DNA of 64,000 nucleotides, from the NCBI GenBank assembly GCA_047967505.1, contig CM106538.1, one strand, 5' to 3'. Numbering within the stretch: the first letter of the stretch is position 1; every line of letters begins with the position of its first letter. The notes under the pieces are model-generated. The model was not told the origin of the DNA and did not search any database. It was given only the letters and a program-made list of their open reading frames with translations. The position numbers were made by a program, and so were the translations under genes. The stretch is from Dipteris shenzhenensis (Eukaryota; Polypodiophyta; Polypodiopsida; Gleicheniales). Below, one piece after another: positions 21,576 through 32,822 of the stretch.

Positions 21576-22577
21576 CTATCCAACAAAGTTGGCTGCAGCA
21601 TCCCCACTGTCAGATGCATGAGGAGCTGAATCTGAAACAGCCATACCGGAGCTGTTTTTCTTCTCTTTTGCAATCTTTTTCTTGCATTCTGCAATGTGAT
21701 GACCTGGCTTTTTGCAGTAGTGACAAAAACCCTTCTTCTTGGGCTTACTTGCATCATTTTTGGCCTTTTGTGAAGGCTGTCCTGACCCACTGGAAGGCTG
21801 ATTTACTGATGTCTTTGCCTGTCCCTTTGTTTTTGATTTAAACTTTGAGAGCATGGCTTGTTCACCTGCACGTGAAGCCAAGTTTTTCCTGGTCTGCTCT
21901 TCCTGAAGCAGAAGTCCTATCAACTCATGAAAAGTGAGAGGATTTGCACCCCCCCTCAATGATAAGTTCAGCGAGGTATGAAAGTTGAGATAAGACTCAG
22001 GAAGAGAATTCAGAGTGGTTGTAATCATCTCTGAATTAGGAATAATTTCATCTATGTTTAACAATTGCTCTCTGAGATCCTGTAGCTTTGTGAGGTGGAC
22101 TGACATGGAGTCTCCCTCTTCCATATGTGTATTACTTAACTCTCTTTTCAAGAAAGATACCCTTGCATCATTCTGGGCTGCATACATGCTTTCTAAAATA
22201 TCCCATGCTGCCTTGGAGCTCTTACACGACCAGATATGCGAAATGATAAATCTTTTCACTGAAAGAGAGATGCATGACAAAGCTAAGGCATCTCTTGAAT
22301 CCCATCTCTTCTGATCTAGAGTAGTGGCCATAGCTGCACCAACAACTTGTTCTGCAGCTGCCCCCTGTGCACGACCTCTTCCACCTCCTTGCTGAGGAGG
22401 GGTATTAGGTGCCATACCTGTTGGTCGGATCTCACCCCCATTCACATAATCCCATAAATTGCGAGAAATCAGAATATTGCGTACCATAAAACTCCAGAGG
22501 GAGTAGTTGGTACCATCCAACTTGTCTTCCTGTGAAAGACCACCGAACTGGAAGTCATTCTGATTTTGCTGGGCCAT
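21576..22577 (-). CDS. Element A Gag
   Basis: This is a 333-codon intact frame. The N-terminus has KLDGTNYSLWSFMVRNIL, as in copia Gag; the middle holds the capsid-like helical part (AAWDILESMYAAQNDARVSF, LREQLLNIDEIIPNSEMI). The C-terminus has a CCHC knuckle CHYCKKPGHHIAEC surrounded by Lys residues. The start at 22577 follows the repetitive leader. It is the best-preserved protein in the element and could still be made. It forms the particle and packages RNA by family knowledge. Confidence 0.9.
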   Translation of the reverse strand: MAQQNQNDFQFGGLSQEDKLDGTNYSLWSFMVRNILISRNLWDYVNGGEIRPTGMAPNTPPQQGGGRGRAQGAAAEQVVGAAMATTLDQKRWDSRDALALSCISLSVKRFIISHIWSCKSSKAAWDILESMYAAQNDARVSFLKRELSNTHMEEGDSMSVHLTKLQDLREQLLNIDEIIPNSEMITTTLNSLPESYLNFHTSLNLSLRGGANPLTFHELIGLLLQEEQTRKNLASRAGEQAMLSKFKSKTKGQAKTSVNQPSSGSGQPSQKAKNDASKPKKKGFCHYCKKPGHHIAECKKKIAKEKKNSSGMAVSDSAPHASDSGDAAANFVG

Positions 22578-22729
22578 ATCTGAGAAAGAGATTTAAGCAG
22601 ATACAAAACTGAATTCCCTTACTGGGAACGAAATGCACAGCTCCCAAAAAACACAGCCAAGCACCGGCTGTAAATGCAACTCAGATTTCTGTACTTGCAC
22701 TGTCAGAAATCTGTCCAAGCATCAAAAAC

Positions 22730-23635
22730 TCTCTAGAATTTGCCAAAAGTGCTGCAAAACACTTCAAGAAAGGCAGTATGAACTGAAAACTCTAGAAATT
22801 GCTCTCCCAACACAAAAGCCCCAAAATAGGCCTGAAATTGCAACCTGAAAGGGGCAAATTGATCAAAAGCCCCAAATGTTGCAAGAATTGCGCTCTGTCT
22901 GCAAAAGCCCCCAATTTCACTGTGAGATTGTAGTGTAATTACAAAATCCCCAAATTTCTTCAAGAAATTGTACTGCAAAACTGAAAGCCCCAAATTTCGA
23001 GCTTGAAATTGCAACCAGAAAGGGGCAGAAGTACAAAAAGCCCCAAATTTTGCAATTTCAGCAGAAAGCCCCAAATTTCAGACCAAATCTGCAATGTTTG
23101 CTCCAAGTGTAGCTCCGAAACTACAAAATGATTGCAATGTCTACAACAAACAAAATGCCCCAAATGTACTCCCAAAAAACTGAGCCAAACAATGGATGTC
23201 TGCAAAATGTGCCTGCCAAAGATCACCTGCGAGTTTCTTCTGTACGGAATCAAAGATTGTACGGAGGATTACCTGCTGTACGAAAGCAGGACCAGTACGG
23301 AAGTACTGTACGGAAGTACGGAGAAGGTACGTGCTGGTATGGGCGGTGACAGCAAACTGTAGGGCTGGTGGCAGCGAGCTGTACGTACAGGTACGAAACT
23401 GTACGGCGAACCGTACAGTCTGACGACGGACTGTACGGCACTTGTACAGACGCGATGTATGACGCCCTGTGTGTTGCAGATCTGTACGGCGGGTACGGTA
23501 CGGCAGGGTACGGACGTGCGGAGACGAAGTACGGATGTCGTACAGTCGTACGGACTGTACGGGCGAGGTGTAGCAGCAGGGTCGTGGGTTGTAGGCTGGA
23601 GCTGAACGGGGAAGAAGCAGGGAGTTGGATCAAAT
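22730..23635 (-). other. Element A leader with two blocks of short repeats
   Basis: In the sense (minus) direction the PBS is followed by a block rich in CCGTAC words (about 23230-23600) and then by a block of AAATTTGGGGCTTTTGCA-type repeats (about 22740-23200) before gag. Copia B and F have the same two blocks in the same order. Roles in packaging, dimerisation or translation are possible but unshown. Confidence 0.75.
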
Positions 23636-23647
23636 GCTCTGATACCA
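23636..23647 (-). promoter_or_regulatory. Element A primer-binding site
   Basis: TGGTATCAGAGC on the minus strand lies two bases inside the 5' LTR. It is complementary to the 3' end of initiator tRNA-Met, the usual primer of plant copia elements. Confidence 0.92.
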
Positions 23648-23649
23648 AA

Positions 23650-23904
23650 TGTGAGAGAATGGAGAGTGAGAGAGAGCAAGAGAGTGAGAGCTGGAGAGCT
23701 GAAAGCTTGGAAGTTGAGTTGCAATAGAAGAGTGTAAAGAGTACAACTGAAAGTGTGAGAGATAAGGTTTTATCCTAGTGACAAAACCTTAGTAGTCACT
23801 AACCATAGTTAGTGAACTAACTGCGGTTAGGGGGAAAAAAAGTGCCCCTAACTAGCTTATTAAATTACATTGGTCACTGCTGAATTATATCTATAATTCT
23901 AACA
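23650..23904 (-). repeat. Element A 5' LTR
   Basis: This 255-bp LTR matches 18337-18607 except for the 16-bp gap and a few substitutions. It is followed by the AGTAG target duplication. Confidence 0.93.
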
Positions 23905-23909
23905 AGTAG

Positions 23910-25130
23910 ATCATGACTTTTCGATCAAAGCAACAAACAACATCCTAAGAGAAGCAAACGTGTGAAAAGGGCTGAAAAAACTAGCAAATGGGACGGCTCC
24001 AGACACACAAGGGCTAATAGTGGAGATGCTCACATGCGGGGGGGAGAAGACAAAGAATATATGCTCACATGCTTATGAATATGGGGTTTTCCCCAGAATG
24101 GCAGTTCAGCAGGATTGTACCGATCCACAAAGGATGAGACAGCAAGATGGCTAAAAACTACCACACAAGCATGATGAGCAGCCAAGCTGATGGCACTATT
24201 CTTGAGCAAAAATTAGCTGATGGGCAGAGACACAGGGTCAAGGCACCATCCTAGGTAGGGTTCCACCCAAAACAGCAGTTGACCATTTAGTCACTACATC
24301 AAAAGGAGCCAAGCATAAAAAAGAGGCTGTATTTTGTTGCTTTTTAGATTTCAAGAAAGCCTTTGATATGGTTCCACGCAAGAAACTATGGGAAAGACTG
24401 GAAAGGCTTCACAAACTTAAAGATGCTACATACCGTCTATATGAGAAAGTATTAGCTGAGCTAGCACAACCACTTGTGGATGGATCATGCTCCAAAGGAA
24501 AAGTGGTTGTCCCCTCTCGCCAACTCTTCTTGTTCTTTTTATCAATGATCTAGAAGATTGGATGAGAATACACAGTAGAGCTGTCCAAATTTCAGGGTAT
24601 GCTCTACCATTGCTTATTTACATAGATGATGTGGTCTTCTTTGCAAAGAGCAGGCATAGAATGCAAGCACATTTGGATGCACTAGGAGACTTCTGCAGAC
24701 ACTCAGGAATACATGTCTTGACCATTTAGTGACTACATCAAAAGGAGCCAAGCATGAGAAAGAGGCTGTATTTTGTTGCTTTTTAGATTTCAAGAAAGCC
24801 TTTGACATGGTTCCATGCAAGAAACAATGGGAAAGCTTGGAAAAGCTTCACAAACTTAAAGAGGCCACATACCATCTATATGAGAAAGTATTAGCTGAGC
24901 TAGCACCACTTGTGGATGGATCATGCTCCATCATGCTCCAAAGGGAAAGTGGCTGTCTCCTCTCGCCAACTCTTCTTGTTCTTTTTATCGATGATCTGGA
25001 AGGTTGGATGAGACTACATCTAAGAGAAGGTGTCCAAATTGCAGGGTATGCTCTATTATTGCTTATTAAAATAGATGATGTGGTCTCTTTGATATCCCAA
25101 ACATACTCCCTCCTCTTCTAACCGAGTCTC
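23910..25130 (+). pseudogene. LINE RT segments, element X, internally duplicated
   Basis: Frames in 24281-24720 encode CCFLDFKKAFDMVP (RT motif A), LVDGSCSK and LLIYIDDVVFFAKSRHRMQA (motif C, here IDD). The same region recurs at 24718-25100 (CCFLDFKKAFDMVPCKKQWE, LSPTLLVLFIDDLEGWMR, LLIKIDDVV). The duplication boundary repeats TGACCATTTAGTGACTACAT. Both copies have frameshifts. 23910-24280 upstream encodes broken pre-RT sequence. The LINE probably continues from 17280-18336 across copia A. Confidence 0.75.
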
Positions 25131-25193
25131 CATAACTTAAGCTTTGCTGGCAGGTCTCCCTCCAACCTAACTCAGGCTAGAAGGAACCATACT

Positions 25194-25773
25194 GCTCTGA
25201 TACCAAATGTAACATGCGGAGACTTGCTGTGTGGAAAATAGAAGAATATAAAAGGTAACTCAAGCATGAGAGACACATGAGATTTATCTAACTATAGTAC
25301 AGCACACTGCTTTATTTATACATATTGGCATACAAAACTGTGCTGAGACCACTCCCCTAACTATGACATGCGGGAGATGGAACTATGCTGCAGAAATAGG
25401 ACACCCAAACCTCACACATATGCTGGCTGGAGGCTGGGAGATGAGTCTTGAACTGAGGAAGGCTGAGTGAGTGAAAAGAAGGGCTGAAGGCCCCTTATAT
25501 AGGGCTGGGAACCAGCCAACCTTGGGCCAGCACAACTGACTGGCTGGTCGGTTTTGACCGACCAGGGTGCTGGCCCTTGTCTATAAAACCAGGCCCTTTT
25601 GGGCCATTTTAGGCAGGCTAGATAGCCAGTTGTCACTGCCACCCGGGCTTGACCTTGGTGCATGTGACGAAGGTCCGTGGACTCCCCTGCTTGTACAAAC
25701 AGTGACCCTTTATGCTAATAGCATGGGCTCCAGCGCTCTCTTGGACCTGCTGGAAAAGAACAAAAACTTAACA
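25194..25773 (-). mobile_element. LTR plus primer site of an unclassified LTR retrotransposon
   Basis: GCTCTGATACCA at 25194-25205 is a minus-strand primer-binding site. It adjoins an LTR at 25208-25773 with TG...CA ends (minus strand TGTTAAG to CATGTTACA). The LTR has a minus-strand TATA-like TATATAAGGGG near 25495-25505 and, upstream of it, a perfect 9-bp inverted repeat CTGGTCGGT...ACCGACCAG at 25544-25565. Only about 65 bp of internal sequence remain before the LINE duplicate begins. Confidence 0.7.
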
Positions 25774-26104
25774 TAAGAGATTTCTCATAGGGAAGTTGGG
25801 GGTTAAGGCTCACCCTACCCCATCCTACTGGCTGAGACGGATACGATACCTGTCAAAGGGGAGGCATTATGCCAATTCATGCAAATTTGAGAAGACGGAT
25901 GCCAGCAGGATACCTCACAAGGCATAGCTTTTGAGATGGGATGAAATGGATGGAATTATGGAGTATAACAGTTGCTGATACACCAGAGGATGCATGTGAG
26001 GGAGTTAGTGACACAGAAGATGCTTCAAAAATTATGGCAAGACCTAAGGGCAAAAATGCACTTTGCCGACACTATTATGGCTATATATCGATGAGATCAT
26101 GACA
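25774..26104 (+). other. Unassigned stretch, possibly distal LINE sequence
   Basis: No intact gene is visible. Broken plus-strand frames (RRMPAGYLTRH-like; HQRMHVRELVTQKM) resemble the part of LINE ORF2 after RT, consistent with the end of element X cut by the LTR to the left. The evidence is weak. Confidence 0.3.
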
Positions 26105-26704
26105 TTCATTAACCGCCTAGGAGATGAGGGATCACGGTTGGCTGATCTAATGATATAGATACTATTGTACGCAGAGAGGTATCAGTTGAGGGAGAAGTCT
26201 GTTCTTGTCTCCGTGCTTGGAGTATCCTATCGCGGTGTTTGAGCACCTCATGAATGAAACCAGCCAAACATCGCTGGTCTGGGTAGGAGAGGAAACGGGC
26301 CAACATCCAATAACTCTCTTTGAAGAGGCAGTAGAAATGCCCTCGGATCTCATAGTAAACAGGACACTTGAAGATGAAGTGTGCATATGTGCCTCTCCCT
26401 GGGTAACCGCTCTGCTCTGCCGCTCTCGATATGAAGTCTATGTGAAGAGACCCGGAACTGCCCATGGGAGATCCTCAGCGAGTGGGGTAGGTGAATCTGC
26501 GTGTATCCTGGTGGATCAATGAAACCCTCCGTTGTGATATGTAAGAAGTGATCTCTGTAGAAGCCCAGCTTCACTAGAAGATCACTCGGGCCCAACCAAG
26601 TCCGGAATGTGTGTAGCTGTAGTAGATCCTCACGAATAACCTGGTTGACCTTGTGTGATAGGAGGGGAGAGAAAGGAGCATCCATGCTATACTGGAAAGG
26701 AGGT
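26105..26704 (-). pseudogene. LINE E1 ORF2 C-terminal region
   Basis: The frame contains NQVIREDLLQLHTFRTWLGP, EGFIDPPGYTQIHLPHSLRI and GQFRVSSHRL, matching the equivalent region of LINE E2. A C-terminal Cys/His zinc-like region follows (ICTLCD-type and KCPVYYEIRG). It lies after RT in plant LINEs and may bind template RNA or DNA. A frameshift separates the parts. Confidence 0.75.
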
Positions 26705-27575
26705 TGTTACGCTCAAGTCGAGGTAACATGACCTCGGAAGGGTCAGTCGACATTTTCCTTTAAAGGATCAATGTTTGTATTATATTTGTTTGGGCTTCAT
26801 GTAAATGATAAAAAAGGAATAAAGGTCAAGGTCCTTGGTGAGGGTGACATGGCACTAGACTAGGTGGATCTAAGGCTAAGGGACCTAAATGCATGAAATA
26901 TGCCTAGGGGAAAATGGTTTCAATGATATCCCAAGAGAGGGGTAAATGATGCATTAAAATGAAGACATGTGGCATACTAGATCCATCTAGGGAATTTTGG
27001 GGCTCGTTGGGAATAAGCAAGCTGAAGTTGAAGCTTTCATGTGATCTGATTTATTATTCTAGAGCTTGCTACCACCGAGGTTGGCTGGGAGGTTATTGAA
27101 TGTGCTTGCACCCGTGATTCGACGAAATAGTTTAGGAGCAAGCAAATTTTCGTGTTAGATTTGGTATCAGAGCCGCAGGTGATTGGAAAAGGGGGATCAC
27201 GAGAGGTTTTGGGCTTGGCTAGGCGTATGCTTTTAAGCTCACGGGCTGTTTGTGTCATCTGGTTCACATTATATCCAGTAGTTCGTCAACCTTGGAGTTA
27301 TGTGTGAAAGGATGGTAGGATCGCGTACAGTCGCAGGTTTACAACTTGGTTACCTTTAGGACTGGCATCGTGGGAAGGGACTAGCTGTTGTAATCTTGTG
27401 GTGTCATATATTTCGTCGTTGATTTGAAGGTGTGGAAGACGAGCAGCGCACGACGAGAGCCACTTATGCGATAACTCAGACAGATTTGGTATCTGATTAC
27501 CAGTGTGTCCAGACTGAAGAAAGTGGTAACTGGGCATGGTTCCTTAACAATTCTCAAAGCGAAGCTTGGTATCTT
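26705..27575 (+). mobile_element. LTR fragment with primer site, inserted in LINE E1
   Basis: An LTR-like block starting TGTTACGCTCAAG at 26705 runs to about 27158 and is followed by TGGTATCAGAGC at 27162-27173, a primer-binding site on the plus strand. About 400 bp of leader-like sequence follow. LINE E1 coding sequence is interrupted at 26704 and resumes at about 27580. The LTR end is degenerate (GTTAGAT instead of a CA end). No coding domain is present, so the superfamily is uncertain. Confidence 0.55.
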
Positions 27576-27579
27576 GCTA

Positions 27580-28062
27580 CGCCTGAACTCCCTGACTCGG
27601 TACAGATATGTAATGGGGGTGACCCAAACTCCACTCGAATGATCTGGTGAGGGGCGGATGGTTACCATGGATCATCCGTGATAACATGAGAACCTGTAGC
27701 CGCTCCACCCTGGCCCCCACTCTGTATCTGACAAGTTTGGCCCCGAGCATGGACTGCCATACATCCCTGCTGGGCGGACCAAGGAGTCAAAAAGCAGCTG
27801 GTCCGTGGATCCTGAAAGTGAGAGCGGAAGCACTGCCTCTCTAGTCTAGCCAATGAAGCATATCCTCTGCTCAAGCGCGCCTGCATCGCGGGTCTCATGG
27901 TGAAGATGGGTCCGGAAAAGACAACCCCCAGATAAGTGTATGATGAAACTACCTCAACAGGGACCCATCAAATGCGAAATGCTCATTGCGCATGACGGCT
28001 CGAGATGTATTGAAGATCATAACCTTGGTTTTACCCAAGTTGACCTTCAAATCATGAGACTC
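27580..28062 (-). pseudogene. LINE E1 ORF2 post-RT segment
   Basis: VNLGKTKVMIFNTSRAVMR, SRGYASLARLERQCFRSHFQ and DPRTS are the thumb and post-RT region, matching LINE E2 at 62800-63060. Stops interrupt it. The last bases, ATCATGAGACTC (28051-28062), are the target duplication of LINE-N. Confidence 0.78.
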
Positions 28063-28780
28063 GGTTCTCGTCCTCGCCATGAGCTGCTGCTCCTCCTCCC
28101 CGTGAGCTACTGCCCCCCCCTCTCCCTCTCTCAGCCAGCCCCCCCTCTCTCTCCCTCTCCCTCGCTGCCCCCTCTCCCCCCCTTGCTGCTGCTCCTCTCC
28201 CTCCCCTCTCGCCAGCCCCCTCTCCCTCCTCCCTCACCCTCCCTCTCCCCTTTCTCCTCCCCGCCCTCCCTCTCCCCCCCCGCTGCCCCCTGCCTCTCCC
28301 TCCCCGCCCTACCTCTCCCCCACCCGTCAGCCCCCCCGCCCCCCTTCTCCTCCCCCGTCATCCCTCTCCCCCCCCTCCCCGCTGCCCCCCTCCCCACTGC
28401 CCCCTTCTCCTCCGCCCTCCCTCTCCCCCGCCAGCCCCCCCACCCCCTTCTCCTCCCCCGCCCTCCCTCTCCCCCCCCACTGCTCTCTCCCTCCCCGCTG
28501 CCCCCTTCTCCTCCGCCCTCCCTGTCCCTCGCCAGCCCCCCCGCCCCCTTCTCCTCCCCCGCCCCCCTCCCTCCGCCTCCCTCTCCCCCCCCCGCTGCTC
28601 TCCCCCCCAAGGAGACCCCCCCCCAAAAAAAAAAACCTCCTCCCTCTCCCTCCCCGCCCCCTTCCTTCCTAACTCAGCTCCCCACGCCTCCCCCTCAGCC
28701 TACCTCCGTCTCTCCCTTCAGTCTATCCTCTCCTTCCCTTCCCCTCTCTCCTACCCTCTCTTTCTCCTTCTTCCTGCGCC
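28063..28780 (+). repeat. C/T-rich low-complexity leader of LINE-N
   Basis: The tract is almost entirely CCTCTCCC and CCCCGCC words. Its long proline/serine/leucine frame on the plus strand and glycine/arginine frames on the minus strand are compositional. LINE E2 has a comparable leader. Confidence 0.85.
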
Positions 28781-28781
28781 C

Positions 28782-29856
28782 GTGTTCAGGGCGTCCTGGG
28801 CAGTAGTTTCACGGACAGAGCCTTTTCAGTGTTGGAATCGGCCTTTTCACATCGATTGGCGAATAGATTCCCATTCAGCCAATCTCCGTCCACCTCCACC
28901 GGCTACGAGAACCGTCATTTTTTCAGAAGACGAGCTGCAGCAGCTCAAAAAAGATGTGGAATTAGAGGGCTCCACATCACTTTTCGCCCGCATCTTTGGG
29001 TCACACCCTTCCAGATCACAGGCTAGAGACAGGATGCTGGCGACGTTACTAGGAGACCTTGCCCCTCACCTCAGGGATATTCGACTTTTGGGACGTGGAT
29101 TCTTCCAAGTGGTTTTCGACTCCCATAAGTCCACAGCCCTTGTTCTCAAAGCTAATCCCCTGGCTTTGGGTTCGAGGAGGATCTTTCTTTTGCCCTACAC
29201 CTTGGGCTTCGATCCGATCGAGGAGGACAGGCATCGACTGCTTGCCACTATCGGAGCCACATTCGGAGTGGTCACGGAGATCCCCTTCCTTCTTGGCATG
29301 CCTTCTTCCTCGCCAGAGGCAGTCAGTGCAGACGAGGTGCCTCGTGTTAGGGTCATTGTCTCTGACCCTAACATCTCAGATGACCACATTATGCTTCAGC
29401 ATCCAGACAGCTCTCTCTTTCGACAGAGAGTCGAGATTTCAGGTAGATAGGACCAGTGCATGATTTGCAGGACCCTTGGGCACATTGCTAGAGACTGCCC
29501 AAGGAAGAGAAAAAGACCCAAGAGGTCTTCTGGTGCGGCTCCTTCACGTACTACCACAACTGCACCTCCCCAACACCCTATACCACGCACTCCAGGACCA
29601 CCAAGAGCAACAGGGCGCTCTGCTTCGTGCACCCCAAGACCACCAGGGGCAGCAGGGCACCCAATGCCCGCAGCACACCCAGTACCATGATGGAGAGCTA
29701 TCAGAGCGGCTCCCTTACCTCAGGAGGAGACTTTTGATCCTACTGTTCAGACAGACGCCTTCCAGACTCTAGAGGTGGATGTTGCTGCAGCCCCAGACAC
29801 TACAGTTCCACATCAGGAGGGGCCTTTAGATCCACCAGCCCCAGTCACTTTGGTTT
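28782..29856 (+). pseudogene. LINE-N ORF1 (Gag-like), 5' part
   Basis: From 28782 the frame encodes a ~220-residue domain (EDELQQLKKDVELEGSTSLF, IRLLGRGFFQVVF, LPYTLGFDP) resembling the DUF4283-type N-terminal domain of plant LINE ORF1. After one in-frame TAG at ~29448 comes a zinc knuckle CMICRTLGHIARDC followed by a basic patch. A frameshift follows in the proline-rich tail. The protein would bind RNA. Element D interrupts the tail at 29857. Confidence 0.7.
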
Positions 29857-29865
29857 CTGATACCA

Positions 29866-30984
29866 TGTTAGAAAATACCCAACAGAGGGTACACGCAACG
29901 GAATACTTATAGTAATGCCCAGGAGCTCACACAGTGTGTGGTGTGGGGTGTGGAATCACAAACTTCTTTACTTATGTGCATTCAATAGATGTGCAGACTC
30001 ATCAATAGACAATGAACCAACCAGATAAAGAAACTACCAAAATATATATTTCCGTCCACAACTATGGACACAATACAAAAGAGACAGATCTAGAGTCCCA
30101 CCAATGATGTGGTCCTCTGATCTTACCACAAGGTCCTTCTCCTATCTGCTGGCTATCTCTAGACTCGAGCCCGCGTGCTCCACCTCGAGCTTCTGTAGAC
30201 TTTCCGTCCAGATCCCTTCCACCTTGCTGTCTTTGTACCAGCCTAGGTGGGCAGCACTCTGAGCTAGGTCTGCAGCTCTACAGCTCTCTTGTCTCCTTCT
30301 GGATAGAGACCCACAAGTGGCTGATCTGCTGCTCCTTCTGCTCCCTGAACTGCTGCTCCAAGTGATGAGAAGTGAGGCCACAAGGACGTCCTTTTATAGG
30401 GCCCCAAGGGCTGGCAAAAATACCGACCAGCCTGCAGCAAACTGGCCGACCAGACTGGCCGACCAGTCTGGCTGGTCCAGCCCTATAAGGGCTCACAACC
30501 CAGGGCTTTTGGGCCCGCACTTCTAGGGCCCTTGGCACTCCAATCTAGGCAAGGGCCCAGCCCTATATAAAGCTGCCATAACTGCGCCTCTGCCATAACT
30601 GCCATAACTGCGCCTCTGCCAGGCCCTTTTCCAGTTCCGCATAGAGCCGTACACCCTGTAGATGTCAGCGCCATGTGATCGCTTTTTGTTCCGGGTTCCT
30701 TGTGCTGGCTACTGCTTTGCCTTTTGCTGCTGCAGATCCATCCTAGCTCCAGGTACCCTCCATCTCTTTGATTCTTGCCCACAACAGCTCTAGATGCATT
30801 GCCCACATGACAGCCAAGATGCTGTCCATGTGGCAGCCCCATCTTATCACTCAATCCCTTCTGGCTCTTGTCCACATGGCATCCAATCAGATGCCCATGT
30901 GACAGACACTCAAACCCTAGGTTCACCCCCCCCCATGCTCTCCTCATATGGGGGCTTACAGATGGGGAGGTGACCTTTCCAACA
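29866..30984 (-). repeat. Element D 3' LTR
   Basis: This 1,119-bp LTR runs from TGTTGGAAAGG to TTTTCTAACA on the minus strand. It has a TATA-like CTTTATATAGGG at about 30560 and several CCGACC words at 30423-30465 downstream of it. Confidence 0.92.
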
Positions 30985-31946
30985 CCCCCTCTCACCGACA
31001 CATCTCGGCCCAATGCCAACACATTGATGACGATGCTCCAGTAACTCCCGGGTCGTAGTTCTCTGGAACCTTTCGGTGTCAAAATCTTTTCCTGGCTTTT
31101 CATCCAGTGGCTCTTGCTCCACCGGGTCTGGTCGCGCCTCCACACACCATCCTGGTACACAAGTCCATCTTTGGTAGCACCTCCTGGCACCACCTCCTTC
31201 AGTCACGTTCCCGCCTTCGAACTCAAGCAATCCAGCTATCACGATCTTCCAGTCGTCCCCCTCATAATGAATGAACAACCTGGAGTCTTCCGGGCACCAT
31301 GCTCTGAGGGTATGTTTCCACGTCCTTCCTGTGGCAAGGTTTGCAACCAATGAATATTTCCAGATAACCTAGACCATGAACTCTCGCCGAGTTCTCAAGC
31401 AGGTACTCTTCTGGCTTCAGTACTCTTTGTCCATCACCTTCTAGCAATCTGCATCCGAGATTTGAAGAAGCACCAATACTTCCCCTTCTGCCTTCGAAGA
31501 AGGCCAATTCCTTCCAATCTCGTATCACCTGAGACAAATGAAGAGCAGAGTCTCTCCACAGCATGCTATAAAGGCTCAAATGCAGAATATCAAATACATA
31601 CCAGACTATTGTACTGCCTGAATGTTTGCCTTGTATTGTCCCCTTCTGAACTCCAGCATCCATCTGACCATGAGACCCCAGGGCCTTCCATGGAATCCAC
31701 CATCGTGTCAGTGTCGACAGCCACACACCTGGAAGGTACCAAGCGCTCCATGCTGTCCTTCACCTTCACAAAGGCATCTGACTCCTCGTCGACCCACATC
31801 TCTATGTCAGACATCCTCACTGTGATTTCTAGATCAACATATCTGACCTCGGTAACACTCGGTGATGTCACCAGGAACAACTCCTTGATTACCACATTTG
31901 CTTTGGCCTCTCCCTCTGAATTTGAGTTAGACTCCTTTTTGTTTTT
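30985..31946 (-). pseudogene. Element D unrecognised conserved block
   Basis: Downstream of gag, after one stop in the same frame, the strand encodes ELFLVTSPSVTEVRYVDLEI, DIEMWVDEESDAFVKVKDSM and SRCVAVDTDTMVDSMEG (31895-31590). A second part follows with FFEGRRGSIGASSNLG, YLLENSARVHGLGYLEIF and GLLEFEGGNVTEGGG (about 31510-31080). Element C has the same parts with high residue identity. They match no protease, integrase or RT motif that I know. It could be an accessory protein, a captured host segment, or remnant non-coding sequence. Confidence 0.6.
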
Positions 31947-32822
31947 CTAATCCGCCTTTTTCTTTCTGCAGTCCTTTGCAAAATGTCCTGGCGTATCACA
32001 ATAGAAGCACTTCTTCTTATGCTTCCTCTTTGAAGTCCCCTCATCGTCAGAGTCATCTTTCTTGGACTTGCCACTGTTAGGCTTGCCCTTTCCTTTGCCA
32101 GCGGAATCCTTCGCCAGCATCGCCTTGTCGTCTTTATCCTCATTGTAGGGCTTCTCCTGAGCTTCCTCCTGTAGCAGTAACGGACCCAACTCCTCAAATG
32201 TCAGAGGTTTGATCCTCTGTCCTGCTGTCACAGTCGTAACAAAGCTCTTGAAACTCCGAGGCAGTCTCCTCAGTACCATCAAGGCCAAATGGCATGAGTT
32301 TGTCTTCTGACCAACTGTTGCCAACTGATCCCTCACCACCTTGACCTTCGTCAAATGGCTATGTACCGTATCTCCTTCTTCCATATCAAGATTGTAGAGT
32401 TGATGCTGAAGAAGCAAAATCCGGGAGGTGTTGTCCGTCTCGTACAGATCTTTCAGGGTGGCCCACGTCTCTACCAACATCTCGGCCAGCTGGATATGCG
32501 GAAGCACGGAGTCCGCTGTAGTCCCTATGATTATTGCTAGGGCATGGGCATCTCTGTCTTCCCAAGCTTCAAGCTCCTCTCTGTCTACTGCCATGAGTAT
32601 CTCCCCTTTCCTATCCACCATGTCCTCCGGCTTTGACTCCACTCCCGTGGTCAGCTTCCACAACTTCCGAGCCACTAAATGACACCGGATCTTCACTTTC
32701 TAGATCGGGTAATTAGTCTCGTCCAGGTTCCCAGACTCTCCAAAGTTAGGGATAGTGAAAGAGAGAAAACTGAGGGAGGAGGAAGGGAAAGCAGGGGCTG
32801 AAGAGGCTGTAGAGGTTGACAT
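31947..32822 (-). pseudogene. Element D Gag
   Basis: Gag starts at the ATG at 32822 (MSTSTASSAPAF) and has one in-frame TAG near 32700; from 32696 it is open to 31947. It carries a copia-type core (EAWEDRDAHALAIIIGTTAD, TWATLKDLYETDNTSRILLL, LYNLDMEEGDTVHSHLTKVK, FEELGPLLLQEEA) and a CCHC knuckle CFYCDTPGHFAKDC in a basic tail. By family it would form the capsid and package RNA. Confidence 0.85.

Larger units (their letters stand above)
18337..23904 (-). mobile_element. Ty1/copia element A, complete ends, 5.57 kb
   Basis: The element has two LTRs with TG...CA ends, a 5-bp target duplication AGTAG (18332-18336 and 23905-23909), a primer site complementary to initiator tRNA-Met at 23636-23647, and a polypurine run CTGCAGGGGGG beside the 3' LTR. 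Gene order on the minus strand is gag, protease, integrase, RT, RNase H, the copia order. A large part of RT is missing and there are stops and frameshifts, so it is not autonomous. It sits inside a LINE. The LTRs differ by about four substitutions and one 16-bp indel, suggesting moderate age. Confidence 0.93.

Noticed and set aside
27940-28806. Proline-rich 288-codon frame and Gly/Arg-rich minus-strand frames
   Set aside because: Products of the C/T-rich LINE leader, not proteins.
30483-31193. 236-codon minus-strand frame running into the D LTR
   Set aside because: It crosses the polypurine tract and the LTR boundary, and the overlapping frame is the one conserved with element C.
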